Origin: Beroe forskalii
Taxonomy: Eukaryota; Ctenophora; Nuda; Beroida; Beroidae
DNA: 64,000 nucleotides
Assembly: GCA_011033025.1 (NCBI GenBank)
Contig: WFMF01000321.1
Span: 124,001-188,000, forward strand
Reading direction: 5' to 3'
Shown here: positions 1-13,400 of the stretch, piece by piece
How positions within the stretch are numbered: position 1 is the first letter of the stretch
Layout: every line of letters begins with the position of its first letter
Made by a program: the position numbers and the translations under genes
Notes under the pieces: generated by a model
What the model was told of the DNA's origin: nothing
The model's input: the letters and a program-made list of their open reading frames with translations, nothing else
The model's database searches: none

Positions 1-88
1 ATCTATAGTTGTATGCGGAAACAACTTTCTTTGAGAGGGGGTCTGCTCGGTTAAGAAGATCGCCAATGGCCACCTTGTGAGATTCGGC

Positions 89-850
89 CATAGCTGCCAA
101 TTTGCCCTTCTTTCGCAGGGTGCCCTGCTTTGCCCTTCTTTTTGCCCTGCTTTGAAAACCGAGCCCTGCTTTAGCAGGGCAAATCAGTCCGAAAGGTACC
201 TATATTTTCCCTGCATCATAGAAATAAGATTTTAAAATCGGTGAGTTGGAAAATAAACTCCACACTAATTGATTAAGGTATACCCGCAGCCTGAATCAGT
301 GATTCCAAAAATCATCATTTTGGGTTAAACATCTTCAAAGATGGGTTTATCGAATTTCTGCAAAGTTGTGTATTTTGTGGAACACAGAAATGCTGAAGAT
401 GGTATCGGCACTATTTCAATTTTTAAAAGTACTTATATTGGTATGGACGTTAGTGCAGTTTAAAAAAGTATACTTAGCAGGATGAGCAAAGTTACCTGGT
501 TATTCGAAAAGGTACCCATAATTACTCAGTGTAACTGGTGGTTCGAAAAGGTACCCATAATTGCTCAGTGTAACTGGTGGTTGAGAAAGGTAACCATAAT
601 TGGTTGATGTAACTGGTGGTTCAGAAAGGTACCCTTATATTCATTAGTGTGTAACTGGTGGTTCAGAAAGGACCCATAATTGGTTGGTGAAACTGGTTGT
701 TTGAAAAGGTACCCATAATTGGTTGGCGTAACTGGTGTGTAACTGTGAAAGGTACCTAGCAATTGGTTAGTAACTGGTGGTTGGAATGGTGCCTATAATT
801 GCTGTGTGTAAATTGGTGGTTCAGAAAAGTACCATAATACTGATGGGTGT
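89..850 (+). repeat. Compound repeat element, copy 1
   Basis: A leader of about 300 bp (TTTGCCCTTCTTTCGCAGGG, then the hairpin GCCCTGCTTTAGCAGGGC) is followed by a short array of a 39-bp minisatellite. The same leader-plus-array order recurs at 15959-18032, so this is a dispersed compound repeat and not a local accident. The array differs in length between copies (about 9 units here, over 30 there). No open frame or terminal inverted repeat was seen. It lies upstream of the first SNRK exon in the window, presumably in an intron. Confidence 0.75.
505..845 (+). repeat. 39-bp minisatellite, short array
   Basis: About nine degenerate units built on GGTACCCATAATTGGTTG followed by GTGTAACTGGTGGTTCAGAAA-like sequence. 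It is the same unit as the long array at 16405-17945. Open frames through it are by-products of a unit length divisible by three. Confidence 0.85.
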
Positions 851-1248
851 AATCAAGCTTAACCATGCGACGTGTTCTGAGCCCTTATTTGGTAATTTGG
901 TACCAGATGTTAATATTTGACCGATCAAGAAGTACTTGTTGAGCGACGCGATTTTGATATCAAATTGAACTTTTCTAATAAAAATCATTTGGTTCGAGTG
1001 GTGCAGTGTGCCATAGAGTATATAGTTTACTAACAGCTAAGATTTTATGTACTCGGCAACGGAATAAAACAAGCGTGTTACTGAACCCTGTTTCGAGAAC
1101 TTTCGATTTTGAAACCTAATGACAAAAAATACGCGCATTTTTTGACGCACAGCCTTACAAATTAAAGCGCACTTTTTCAAGCAAGATTTTGTCACTATTC
1201 CCTCCACTTTCTTCACCCAAATTTTCCCTTATTAACTCAACTTCCCCC

Positions 1249-1335
1249 TCAGTTTGCTGTCTCGTATAATATGAATGGTGTCCCCCCTTCAAGTCAGCTT
1301 ACCGGTTTCCTTTTCAGTTTGCTGTCTCGTATGAT
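1249..1335 (+). repeat. Duplicated 3' splice site of the kinase exon
   Basis: The real acceptor and exon start (TCAGTTTGCTGTCTCGTAT, from 1314) is preceded 65 bp upstream by an identical 19-nt copy at 1249, so two potential acceptors lie in tandem. The upstream copy diverges straight after the shared stretch and would not keep the kinase frame. Confidence 0.75.
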
Positions 1336-1409
1336 TGTGGTGGAGCCCAAGACCCGGATCACAGTGGACGAAATACTCTCCCACCCCTGGTGCTCCTCCA
1401 TCAAGAAGG
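1318..1409 (+). CDS. SNRK: SNRK exon: end of kinase domain
   Basis: Acceptor TTCCTTTTCAG, then [20 protein letters not shown] and SHPWC, which is kinase subdomain XI with its invariant Arg and the closing HPW helix. The donor is AAGAAGG|GTGGGC (phase 1). A 400-bp minisatellite begins only about 10 bp into the intron. Confidence 0.85.
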
Positions 1410-4400
1410 GTGGGCCAATCAACGGCCTCGTGCACGAGGTTGGTTTAGTGGGTTTAGTGCACGAGGTGGGTTTAGTGCACAAGGTGGATTTAGTGCACGA
1501 GGTGGGTTTAGTGGGTTTAGTGCACGAGATGGGTTTAGTGGGTTTAGTGCACGAGGTGGGTTTAGTGCACGAGGTGGGTTTAGTGCACGAGGTGGGTTTA
1601 GTGGGTTTAGTTCACGAGGGGGGTTTAGTGCACGAGGTGGGTTTAGTGCACGAGGTGGGTTTAGTGCACGAGATGGGTTTAGTGGGTTTAGTGCACGAGG
1701 TGGGTTTAGCGAGTTTCGTGCACGAGGTGGGTTTAGTGGGTTTAGTGCACGAGGTAGGTTTAGTGCGTTTAGTGAACTAGGTGGGTTTAGTGCACTAGGT
1801 GGGTTTAGTGAGATTGTGCAGTTTTCTCTGCATTGTGTGCTTTTCAGCGAGCAAGAACACCGAATTATCCTTACCACACGGAAAATACCTCACGCGATCC
1901 ATATTATGTAGAAGTCCTAATTAAACGATTGGAAGATCTGTGAAACAGCTGTTGCCATTCAATAAACAGTTGCATCTGATCAATAACAGAACAAAGTATC
2001 ATCACAAACGTTAAACGCGTTGATTTGCACGTACCCAGCTGTAATTAACAATATCCACTGACAATCTGTTGTTTGGTAGTTCAGAGCAATTACCCAAGTA
2101 ATTATATATCTATTTAGGCTTATTATCCGATAATCATCTGTTATAATTGCCTCACCTTAATCATTCCTGGAAATTGCAAAACCAAAACTGTTTGTCGTCA
2201 CCCTGCTGAAAGTTACCGGGACCTGTCAAATACCGATAGGGGATAGTGTCCAACCTTGCAACTTGGTAACAGGTTCTTGCAAAAGAACAGTCAATAGATT
2301 TTGATACTATATTTCACAAAGCTCCTTTGACCTATATCAAGCAAGGTTGATATCACGCCCCTCTTATTACTTTATTACGCCCCTTCTTATCACATCAGGT
2401 TGGCATCACGCCAGAAGAGCACGAGAGGGTTGCTAAGATACTGTCGGACAACAAGATAGCAACACGAGAACTCCTGAAGAAGTCTCTGGACGCAAACAGC
2501 TACGATTACATCTCCGCTACATACCTCCTACTTGCTGAACAGGTACTTGGTTTGTTATTGAATCGTCTTCATTTGGGGGACAGTTGTTAAAGAAAGAAGT
2601 GGCTTTTCTCCTTCCATTGTACGGGCGATTACACAGGAATGATTTAGAGCACTCGGTTCAGCTTCACTTCGCCTTGCATTCTAAAAGTCTGAATCATCAA
2701 CTGTCTCCATTTGCGCTTTCTTCTACAGAACGTAATTTCAGCTAAAACAGAAGCGAGTGAAGGACTTAGGACAGGAGATTCTGCCCACATCGGGTATAGC
2801 AGTAGGTGGGGGAGCAGCAGCAGTGATGCCCGATGTGAAGTCACCCCATCATGATCACAGGAGAGGCAGTGTCCCGGAGGTGAACGTAGACCTCCTCAAG
2901 GACATCAGAACTAGGCGGGTTATGTGGCAAATTATAATATGCTTTCTTGCTTTTATTAAATCGCTTAACCGCCAAGAAGCAGTCGAAGCGGTTGTACAGT
3001 TCGTGATGTTGTCATTTTAAATAGTCAATAACATGGCTTCTAGAGCGATAGAGTAGATCGTGTAATTAATCGTGACCGCTCATTCATTCGATAACAAATT
3101 TTGTTTCCTGCTTTCTAATACCAAGGTATTGAACTCACTTTAGCCAGTCATTCGTGTTATCAGGGGCTTCTTGGAATTGTTTTTCATAGAAAATCAGGGA
3201 ATCTTGGGGCCTTGATCTTGATGAGGCCCATCCATGGTTATTGTACAATATCATCCATGATGATATTGTACAAGCCAGAGCTTGTACAATATCATCTGCA
3301 TAAACTGCATTATATTCATAACGTAAAATTGATTTCTATTTGGTTTCGAATACAAGCGCTATTCCTTCCTTCGTCTTACTGCCGATGGCACGTGTACTGC
3401 TCCTACAATTATCCCATTATTTTCATGCTTTTTGGAAATATTTCGATAAGAGAAGGCAATATATTCGTCTGAGATTGTTGTACGTACCTCATTCCACATT
3501 GAAGTACACTTGTTTACAAGCGCCACATCAAGCTACGTGTAACTATCGGCTGTGGATAATGCTTGATGGTAATTTAGCAATATTACACCCACACAGCTTG
3601 TTCCCGTCCTTACCTTCTTTTCTGTACACATTTGAGCTGTGTAGTGGGTACTGAATACTCGTTCGTGTACCTATTTCCAGTTTTGATACTCACAAACGTG
3701 GCCAGATTTTTCAAGCTCCTAGAGAAGTAATTTAGTAATTTCAGCTTTTATGTGGCCACTTCGAAAGTTTAAGAAGATTCTCATTGCTGTCACATTTCTT
3801 GTCCTACTGGTGACCTGGTTTTCGGTAATCTCAAAGCATGTGAATCAAGAGACCCTTTCAGTTACTACGAAACAGCAACAATTCACACTGCAAAAACAGT
3901 CTTCACAGCAGCAGGGGCAGCAGGAGCAGCAAAATTCAAAACAAGGACAAATCAAACTAGAACACCAGCTACAGCAAAACCTGCCGCAACCAAATAGCCC
4001 ACATCAGCCAGAACAACATTCAAGACAACAGAAAGAGCAACAATTTGTAGAGCGGCCGCCAATAGTGCTACAGAACCAGCAAACTCAGCAAAGCCCTGGT
4101 TCTATAACTGGTCCGCTAACTGGCGAACAAAGAGCTGAGTTGGTTGCAGAAAGATGCAAGATGTACGCTTCCCTCATACCGTGCACTTATGGAAGAAGGC
4201 CACCCTCCCACCGCATGTTGCCCCTTCCCAGTAAAGGAACTTGTGCTTTGTACCCTTGGTAAAGCAGGGTCTTCTAACTGGAGGGCATTGCTCTTACTCC
4301 TACGAGGGGTCTTAACTCCAGAGCAAATAGATGACTTAACCTACCCTCATGTGAGTAAATTCTGGCGGGGAAATGGTTCGCTTACACATGTCAAGAAGAA

Positions 4401-7400
4401 CGGATACTTCGAGCTTGAGAGGCAAATCACAGAAGAATACTACCGGATAACCTTTGTAAGGGACCCTCTTTCACGATTGTTGTCAGCGTACAGAGACAAA
4501 TTCACCGGGAATTCCACTCAGAAGGAGTTTCTGGTATACCGGACATCGCGCAGTAAGGAGGTGTGCGAAGCTCTCCAACGACTTTTGACCGAAAAACCGG
4601 ACGGAGATCTCGTACCTGACGAGATGTACTCCTACATCTCAGATGAGATTGAGGAGAACTGCAATGTTGAGGGACAAGACGATCGCATTTCACTCGGCAT
4701 GCTGCTGGTTCTTCAGATATTCATGCCGCAAGACTATGGAAGTGACAATCTCAAAGATACAATCGTCAATACCCATTTTTTGAGCATGTTAAGTTTATGT
4801 GATCATTGTCGGGAAAAGTACGACTTCATTGGAACCCTAGAAACTATGGACAGTGATTATAGTTTTCTCAGAGACAAATTAAATCTTGGGATTGACTTAC
4901 CAAGCATACATAGCACACAGCCGGGCGTGGCAAGTAAAGCAGAAGTGGATGAAATGTGGGATAGGATTCCTCCGTTGTTGAAGGAATATGTCATGTACTA
5001 CCTAAAGGGTGATGCCCTAATGTTTGGCTATGAAGGATATGATACTGTCATAACCGAGGACATGTTTCCTAAACATTCCGAACTGCAAAGAAGGTGCAAA
5101 AACCTAGGATAACGAAACCTTACATCTGAGTAAGGATTTATTTCGATCCCCAGTTGTCAATAATGAAACCTTCCCAGCATCCCATGACCGATACTAAAAT
5201 AGTAAAATGATCCCAATCATGTTGATAAGTTAATTTTACATTTTACACCTTAACTGTTAATTTCTAAACTTTTTAAGGGGGGGGGTTCAACCCAAATTTT
5301 TTGGAAAACACGTTTCTGAGATAATGGTTGACCCAAAAGGTACACCACGTGGGCCAACTTTTTGGCCGGGTTTGGTACCCCCAGACCCACTGGCGCCGCC
5401 GTGGCGCCATGCCCAAATATGGGCCTAAAATGGGCATTTTTTTCAAAAGCGACTTGGACGAGATCTGGTGTGCAATCGATAGATAATGGTCCTTAGTTAC
5501 CATAAAAAATTTGAAGTCGATATCTCAAAAAATGGCCGAGTTATGGCCGAAAAACGTATGCCCATATGGGCATACGCGCGTCACCTGTAATTTGGCCTGT
5601 ATCCTCAATATTTTTAGAATGAAACCAACTTTATTCGATAGATAGCATTGGTTTTATGTATTCTCTGCAAAGTGGTTGATTGCTACTAAAATACGAGGTC
5701 CAAAAACCTCTAAAACCACAAAATCATATTTTCTCGGTTGCGGTTTGCTGAAAATCGACTTTACATTTTTTCGCTTTTCACTCCGCCATTTTTTTAGCAC
5801 TTTGCTGCCGAAATTTTCAGAATCGCTGAAAATTTTTTGGTCCGAGGACCAAAATCGGGATTTTTGGTCCGAGGACCAAAAATTTTCGGGGCCTAACCAA
5901 AATTTCCACAACATGTTGCGAAATTAAGTTTCAAAGCGATTCTGAAAATTTTGTGCAAAATATTAAAAATGGCGGAGGAGAGAAGCGAAAATGTAAAGTC
6001 GATTTTCGCAAACCGCAAGCCGAGAAAATGGCGATTTTGTGGTTTTTAGAGGTTTTTGACCTCAAATGGCCATTTTAGTAGCAATCAACCCATACATGCA
6101 GAGAATACATAAACCAATGCTATCTATCGAATAAAGTTGGTTTCATTAAAATATTGATATTTGGCCAAGTAATGGCCAAAATAAGCTAGGCGCGCGTATG
6201 CCCATATGGGCATACGTTTTTAGCCGGCACTCGGCCATTTTTTGAGATATCGACTTCAAATTTTTTATGGTAACTCAGGGGACCATTATCTATCGATTGC
6301 ACATAGTCCGGTAGAAAACATGCAAAATTTGACGAGTTAGGGAACTAACTCGGAACAATGACTTAGGGTGTTTTTTCGATTCATTATGGTCCCAGGAGTC
6401 ACCAAACCAGAATCCCAAAAAATCCGGTCGGCACTTTTCGAGATATGGCCACGCCTTTTTTGACTGGGGGAATTTTTGGTGAAAATCACTAAAAATTCAC
6501 AAAAATGGCAAATAAGGCATAATGATTATACTCTATTCCTATGTTTTTTGACACAAGAAATCGATTTAAAACCATTGTTCAAGCTCTAGACCCAATATTT
6601 GGGCCAGTAGGGCCACGCCCACTTTTTGTCGTAGATAGTTTGGCTAAAAATAGGAACTTTCCATAACATTGGAACATAGGCATGATTATACTCTACACCC
6701 ATGTTTTTTGACCCAAGAAATCGATTAAAACCATTATCTAAGCTCTAGACCCAATATTTCGGCCAGAAGGTGCCACGCCCACTTTTTGTTGACATGGATA
6801 TTTTGGCAGAAAATCGGAACTTTCCAAAACTTTGTAACATAGGCATGATTATACTCTAAACCCATTTTTTTTGACCCGAAAAATCAATTTAAACCACTAT
6901 CTAAGCTATAGAACCAATATTTTGGCCATTAGGGGCCACACCCTTTTTTTGTTGACATGGATATTTTGGCTGAAAATCGGAACTTTCCAAAACTTTGTAA
7001 AATAGGTATGATTATATTCTAACCCCATGTTTTTTGAACCGAGAAATCGATTAAAACCATCGTCTGAGCTCTAGACCCATTATCTTGTCCTGTAGGGGCC
7101 ACGTTCACTTTTTTCAGATATTTTGGCCAAAAATCGGAACTTGCCAAAACGTTGCAACATAGGCATAATTATACAGCAAACCCATGTTTTTCGATAATAC
7201 CGGGTGGCCCAAAAAACATGTAACATTTTTAAAGTTTGATAACTTTTTCTGTGTTTGAAGTTTATTAATGAAATTCTGGGATCTAATAGAAATGGGTTGT
7301 AAGTTTTCGCACCAAAAATTTTAAGTGTCTAGCTCAAAAAATGCCCGAGTAATGAAAGAAAGACCGCCAAAACCGGTTTTTCAGCCATATTTCTGCATAG

Positions 7401-10400
7401 ACTTGGGATAAAAATGGATTTCATCTCCAGTTCCATGATGCTCTGATAATGCCTGAATTAGCGAAAATTTCATTAAAATACACGAAACAATGCAAAACAA
7501 CCACAATCTGTGCATCAGTGGTAAACAAACATCATGTTTATTTTATCTCTACATCATGGAATGTGACCCTGCAATATGGTCACTTTTTTATGTTACAAAA
7601 TTGCGCATATCTCCGAGGTTTTTTGAGCAAACTGAATGACATTTTCAGAATATTTCAAGCTAATGTCGAACAACGTTCCTCTAAATTTTGGTGAATTTTG
7701 GAGCTTTAAAAGTCGAAAAAAACAGATTTCTTGTGTCTCAAAAATCGGAAAACCCAGTTTTTCGTTGATAACTCGGACATTTTTTGAGATAGAAATTTCA
7801 AATTTTTTGTGCAAAAACTTACAACCCATTTCTTGGACATCCTAGAATTTCAGTACGAAACTCTAAACACAGAAAAAGTCATTAAGTTTTAAAAATGTTA
7901 CATGTTTTTTGGGCCACCCGGTAGAAATCGCTTGAAAGTATCATAGTACTGTAGGCCCAAAAATATTTTGGCCAGTCGGGTCACGTCTAATTTTATCATT
8001 CATGAATTTGTGAAAAATCGGAACTTTCCAAAAATTTATAACATGGACATGATTATACGCATGATTTTGGCAGACGTCGATTGAAAGCATTATCTAAGGC
8101 CTAAAGAAAGGCCAAAAGATTCCAGCCACTCTCACTTCCTTACTTGGCTTCTTTGATTATAGCATAGCCTATTTCACACGACAAATCAATTGAAAGTGCT
8201 ACTCCCTGACTTTTTTAATCCTTAGATATAATATTTTGATTTACTCTTATTAACTCTAACCAGAACCCTCTTTTTCCACTCCGTCCACTGCTTGCAAACG
8301 AAATTGCTTTAAATTATCATTGACAATTTACCAAATCTAATGTTTATTCTGTTCTGGTGACCTCTGTCCAAAATACTCATGTTGCGTGGCTCTGCGTTCC
8401 ACCATTTTACCTCTTTACAGCTGTAAAGCTGTAACCTACTACCTAGGCATCATTTGGGCTGAGTATTTTGGCACCTACATATACTTCTGTGCAGAAACTG
8501 ACATCTTTTACATACAAACTGAGCAGAATCATAAGCTAGACCTATAGGACTGGTCATCTTGAACTTAACAAGTCAAGCGACGGGTCTGCCAACACTGACA
8601 GGATTGATCCTTAGTATCTCGGACTCAGGAGTCGACTTGACATGCCCGAAGACACAGGAGATGAATCCTTACGCAATGGAATAACACTGCTGGAAACTGG
8701 GGAGGAGCAGAACTCGTTCTACCCACAGTCCTCCAGCACACTAAGACACTTCTCAAAAGCCTCACGGCTGCCCGAGCCTCGCAGGTCCGTCCCCTTTTAT
8801 AGAAGTAGAATCTACCAGTTTCCACTGTCCATCCACAACTTATTTAACATTGTTTCATTTTGTAAGTTGAACTTTTAACAGCTTTACAACTTATGACAGG
8901 AATCTATGGATTCAAGTATAGTCAATTAATCAGCAAGAATCAAGATTCAAGGCAGACAGAGATTCACCCTCCTACTTGCGTCTGCACTCTTCTGTACACT
9001 GGGTTGAATGAACGACCGAGCTGCGTGATTCCGCAGTCTGACAAACTGCCAGATTCTCTGACCATGGTATTCAGAAGTTCAGGAATGGGAATCGAAACAG
9101 CAATCTCCTCCTAATTGGCATACATCTAATGCCTTGTTCATCTGAACTACCATAGTACCATGAGCTACATCTTCTGATTAGTGATTATTATCATCACATT
9201 CAATATGGGGGTATGAGGGAGTAACTATTATCATAAATTATGATATTGGTAAATTACTAACTACTTTACTTGGTATTCTTTATTTCTGATATACAGTTGG
9301 AATCCATGACAGAATGTGGGTATTATCGCTATTGGCCAGATTATTCGCTTAAGGCCATAGATAATTAAATAATGCCTTCAATAGATTTCTCGTACCAAAA
9401 ACGTGAACGTTGAGTATAATAATGTCCATGTTTCGTTTAAACGTTTTACATTTTTGGAAGTTCCTATTTTCATTTTTTCTGCCAAAATATCCAGAACAAA
9501 AGTAGAAGTGGCCCTTACAGGACAAAATATTAGAGCTCAGATGATGATTTTAATCCATTTCTCGGTTCAAAAAACATGGGTTTAGAGTATAATCAATAAT
9601 CATGCATATTTTACAAAGTTTTGGAAAGTTCCGATTTTCAGCCAAAATATCCATGCCAAAAAAGTGGGCGTGGCCCCTAATGGCCAAAATATTGGGTCTA
9701 GAGCTTAGATAGTGGTTTTAATCGATTTTTCGGATCAAAAAACATGGGTTTAGAGTATAATCATGCCTATGTTACAAAGTTTTGGAAAGTTCCGATTTTC
9801 AGCTAAAATATCATGTCAACAAAAGTGGGCGTGGCACCTTCTGGCCAAAATATTGGGTCTAGAGCTTAGATAATGGTTTTAATCGATTTCTTGGGTCAAA
9901 AAACATGAGTCTAGAGTATAATCATGCCTATGTTCCAATGTTTTGGAAAATTCCGATTTTTAGCCAAAATATCCACGACAAAAAGTGGGCGTGGCCCCTA
10001 CTGGCCCAAATATTGGGTCTAGAGCTTAGATAATGGTTTTAATCGATTTCTCGTGTCAAAAAACATGAGATTAGAGTATAATCATGCCTTATTTGTCATT
10101 TTGTGAATTTTTAGTGATTTTCACCAAAAATTCCCACGGTCAAAAAAGGGCGTGGCCATATCTCGAAAAGTGCCGACCGGATTTTTTGGGATTCTGGTTT
10201 GGTGACTCCTGGGACCATAATGAATCGAAAAAACACCCTAAGTCATTGTTCCGAGTTAGTTCCCTGACCGATCATATTTTCGACCGGACTAACACCTCAG
10301 ATCTCGTCCAAGTCGCTTTTGAAAAAATATGCCCATTTTAGGCCCATATTTGGGCATGGCGCCACGGCGGCGCCAGTGGGTCTGGGGGTACCAAACCCGG

Positions 10401-13400
10401 CCAAAAAGTTGGCCCACGTGGTGTACCTTTTGGGTCAACCATTATCTCAGAAACGTGTTTTCCAAAAAATTTGGGTTGAACCCCCCCCCCTTAATGAAAA
10501 ATGTCAAAAGTTATTTTGAGAATTCGACATTTTGATTTCATACAATACGATCAAGACCATACAAAAATTCAGCAAATTACCCATAAAAACGTTGACTAAG
10601 TAATGAAACCTGCTTGTTTGCCTCTCCACAAACACTGATACCATCAGTACCAGCAGCGAGAGAAGTGAGGGATCCTCCTCCAGTGAAGGGATTATTCTCG
10701 TGGATTCCACTGAACGCGGGATCTCCGGATCCCTCTGCAGTAGTTTGCTATCCGCTATCTCGCATTGGTAACCGTGTGTGTGTGTTGAGTGCCCTTCAAT
10801 GGGATTCTATGGTATATCATCATGCCTCTCATTAATCTATTACATGTCAAAAGTTAGGTATAATTTTTGATGGATTGTTGAGATTTTTAATCATGCAGTT
10901 TTTCGCTATGTTTTCAAAATTTATTTGTTCTTTGTTATTTATATTATATTTGTCCATTGATATTAATGATGATAATATTAATTTTCATCAATATAATATG
11001 TTTGACTTACTCTGGGTTTGACTTACCAAGTATACCAATTTATAGCAAATCTTCGAATGAATGTCAAACTTCGTATTCAATTCTATTTCATTCAATCGTG
11101 TTCCGTTACATCGACTTACAATTTAAGTTAGATAATCGAAATTCTCAGTAATGGGGTAATATTCACTGTTCAGTCTAAAAAAGTAAAAAGGGATCCAAGT
11201 TAATATTTAAAGGACGCTAGCATACCTCAAACCTAATCCGAAAATGAGTCAAATTTATTCTGGTTAGACTGCAGCAGTCAGGTTGAAAATTTGCACAGAA
11301 TGACCTAGTAATGACATCACCAATTTCTATTCTCTCTAGCCAATGAAATAAAACTTTCCACTCTCTTTCTCGGTATTTTGTATTTGGAATTAACTAATTT
11401 TGTGATCAGCCTGAAATTAAAATTTTTAATTTCGAAGGATCCGCGAGAGCATTGGTGCGAGCGTTGGCAAGGCACGTGCTGCACACTACTCTTTGGACTT
11501 GATTCGGTATACTTCCCATCATGACTGTGTATTGTGAGGCTCCGTATGGTTGTATATTCAGTATTTATTGAAACGCTCATAAAATTATTGAACTCCTCAT
11601 ACACTCATATTACTTCATTGTTTGATTGGTGACTTCAATTTGATCTTTAGCCTCTTTTCTGTGTGACGAACTGATTAGATTGAATTATCTGAATTTGTTA
11701 CTACCAGTTCTTACAGTCAAAAATTTGTTAACTGTTGCAACTTCACTGTATGACATATGACAATTAAACTATATCAATCCGGATCAATCGTCATATATCA
11801 ATCGCATACTATATAAGGTTATGGTTATAAGGCCATGGTAATAAGTTTTTGAGCTTCAGAATTTATGTTAAAGATGACAGATAGTATATTATTGTAAATT
11901 AGCTCTCAAATAATTATGGCATACATTTAATCCTTTTTAAGTTTCTTTATCTTCCATCATGCATGGCAGATAAGGTCCTAGCATAACTTTTTATTTTCTA
12001 AGAAATATGCAATGGTAGATGATGCAACGTAAGCCTTAATAATATTCTTCTCTGACTGTCGTCATACCCTCGTCAGACTTCAGCTAATGAAGATTTGAAT
12101 ATTCAAATGAATTGTGAAATGTCAACCACTCGCCTCAACTTGGTATAATCAATATTTCGGACTTCTTTGTTAGGATTATATCAATGAATTCAAAATGACG
12201 CAATTCATAAGTCAATTAACGACTGACGTATATAAGTATATAGTATTTAGGTTATCTAAATCTTGTATGACCATCGAAATAGAGCCGATTTCATATTTGA
12301 GTTTGACACACGAGAAAAACCATTTAGATTTGATGGACCATAAGCTGCCAAGATATGTTTTGATCACTTTTATGGAATTATGGATACCCTTATATCAAAA
12401 TTGTAACTGTAATTGAGGTTTTGAACAGGGCCCAAGCCGCCCCAAAAGCCCAAAGAATAGGACATCATTGGTTTGATGGGGCTGCATTTTATGAAACCTG
12501 AATATTTGAACAGTTGTATACTATGTTCTTGAACAGAAAATATCTATGACTGAATTGACATCAATGAAACCGCCCAGCATATAACATTTTTGTCAGCTTC
12601 TGAGCATCCAATGATTGAAAGTACATCACGCCCGTCCTATCCTTCTAAAATCTAAAAACTATAGTAAAATAAGCTCCTGCTTTTCCTATATGAGTACTCC
12701 AGTTAGTGTCCTCTCTAACTCCTATCCCAATTCATGGAGTGCCCTCAAAGAATAACATCAGACAATGTGAAAGTACAATCTCACAATGTCTCACTGAATA
12801 CACCTTCTAACCCCGCATCTCTGCCCCTCAGGCGGTGGAAGGGTCGTGAGACAGAGAGCTCATGCACCACTCTGACAGTCCACAAGGAAGCCCCGGCTGC
12901 CCCCTCCACCAAACGCGAGCCCCCTCCTCAACCCCCTCCCGCCAAGGAAAACCCGCCCCCTCCTGCCCGGGTCCGGGACCCTCCTGCCGCCCCGCGGGAG
13001 CAGCCACCCACTCAGCCCTCTCGCCCCCGGGAGCAGCCAGCGGCCCCCGGGCCCCAGTCCAGTCCGGGGTCATGGCGGTCCTCGCCCCACGTCTTCAGAG
13101 TGGGGTCCAGTCGAACGAGTGGTAAGTCTGCTGGTAGAAAGAGCCGGACGAAGTGCAAAACGTAGCGTGCATCGCTGATAACTTTCTGGATTGCATGAAG
13201 TATTTAACTAAATTAATATTGTGTTATTATTTGATTCTTGTTGTTGAACTTTAATCCTTTTGAATGAGTTTCAAATTTAATTGAAATTGAATTAATCCTT
13301 ACCTATACTTACTCATGAGTTCCTATTGCTATCGATTTTGCTGTATTCCCCCACTTCCCCCGATTCTCCCCTCACACCTCCCAAGCCCCATGATCATCCC

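Larger units (their letters stand above)
5277..10490. mobile_element. Fold-back element I, 5.2 kb, TTAA-flanked
   Basis: The two ends are inverted copies beginning with a run of nine or more G and then GTTCAACCCAAATTTTTT, and both abut TTAA (5273-5276 and 10491-10494). The outer 190 bp match closely in inverted orientation, including TACCCCCAGACCCACTGGCG. Each arm then runs into tandem units of about 160 bp (GGGTCTAGAGCTTAGAT, TTTTGGAAAGTTCCGATTTT and relatives). The left arm (5277-about 8230) also carries two nested palindromic elements. The right arm (about 9360-10490) does not. The centre, about 8240-9340, is unique and holds an SNRK exon. It is either one non-autonomous element that engulfed the exon or two inverted insertions whose inner ends are lost. 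No transposase frame was seen. Confidence 0.8.

Noticed and set aside
565-762. Open frames over the 39-bp minisatellite (also 16461-17025 on both strands)
   Set aside because: Unit length is a multiple of three, so frames stay open by construction. No splice or start context and no recognisable protein.
1390-1911. Gly/Phe-rich and Pro-rich long ORFs over the 1.4-1.8 kb array
   Set aside because: Pure translation of an intronic minisatellite in three frames.
5277-10490. Autonomous transposon or Polinton-like element, given the size and long inverted ends
   Set aside because: No integrase, polymerase, capsid or transposase frame in the element. The arms are non-coding tandem repeats.
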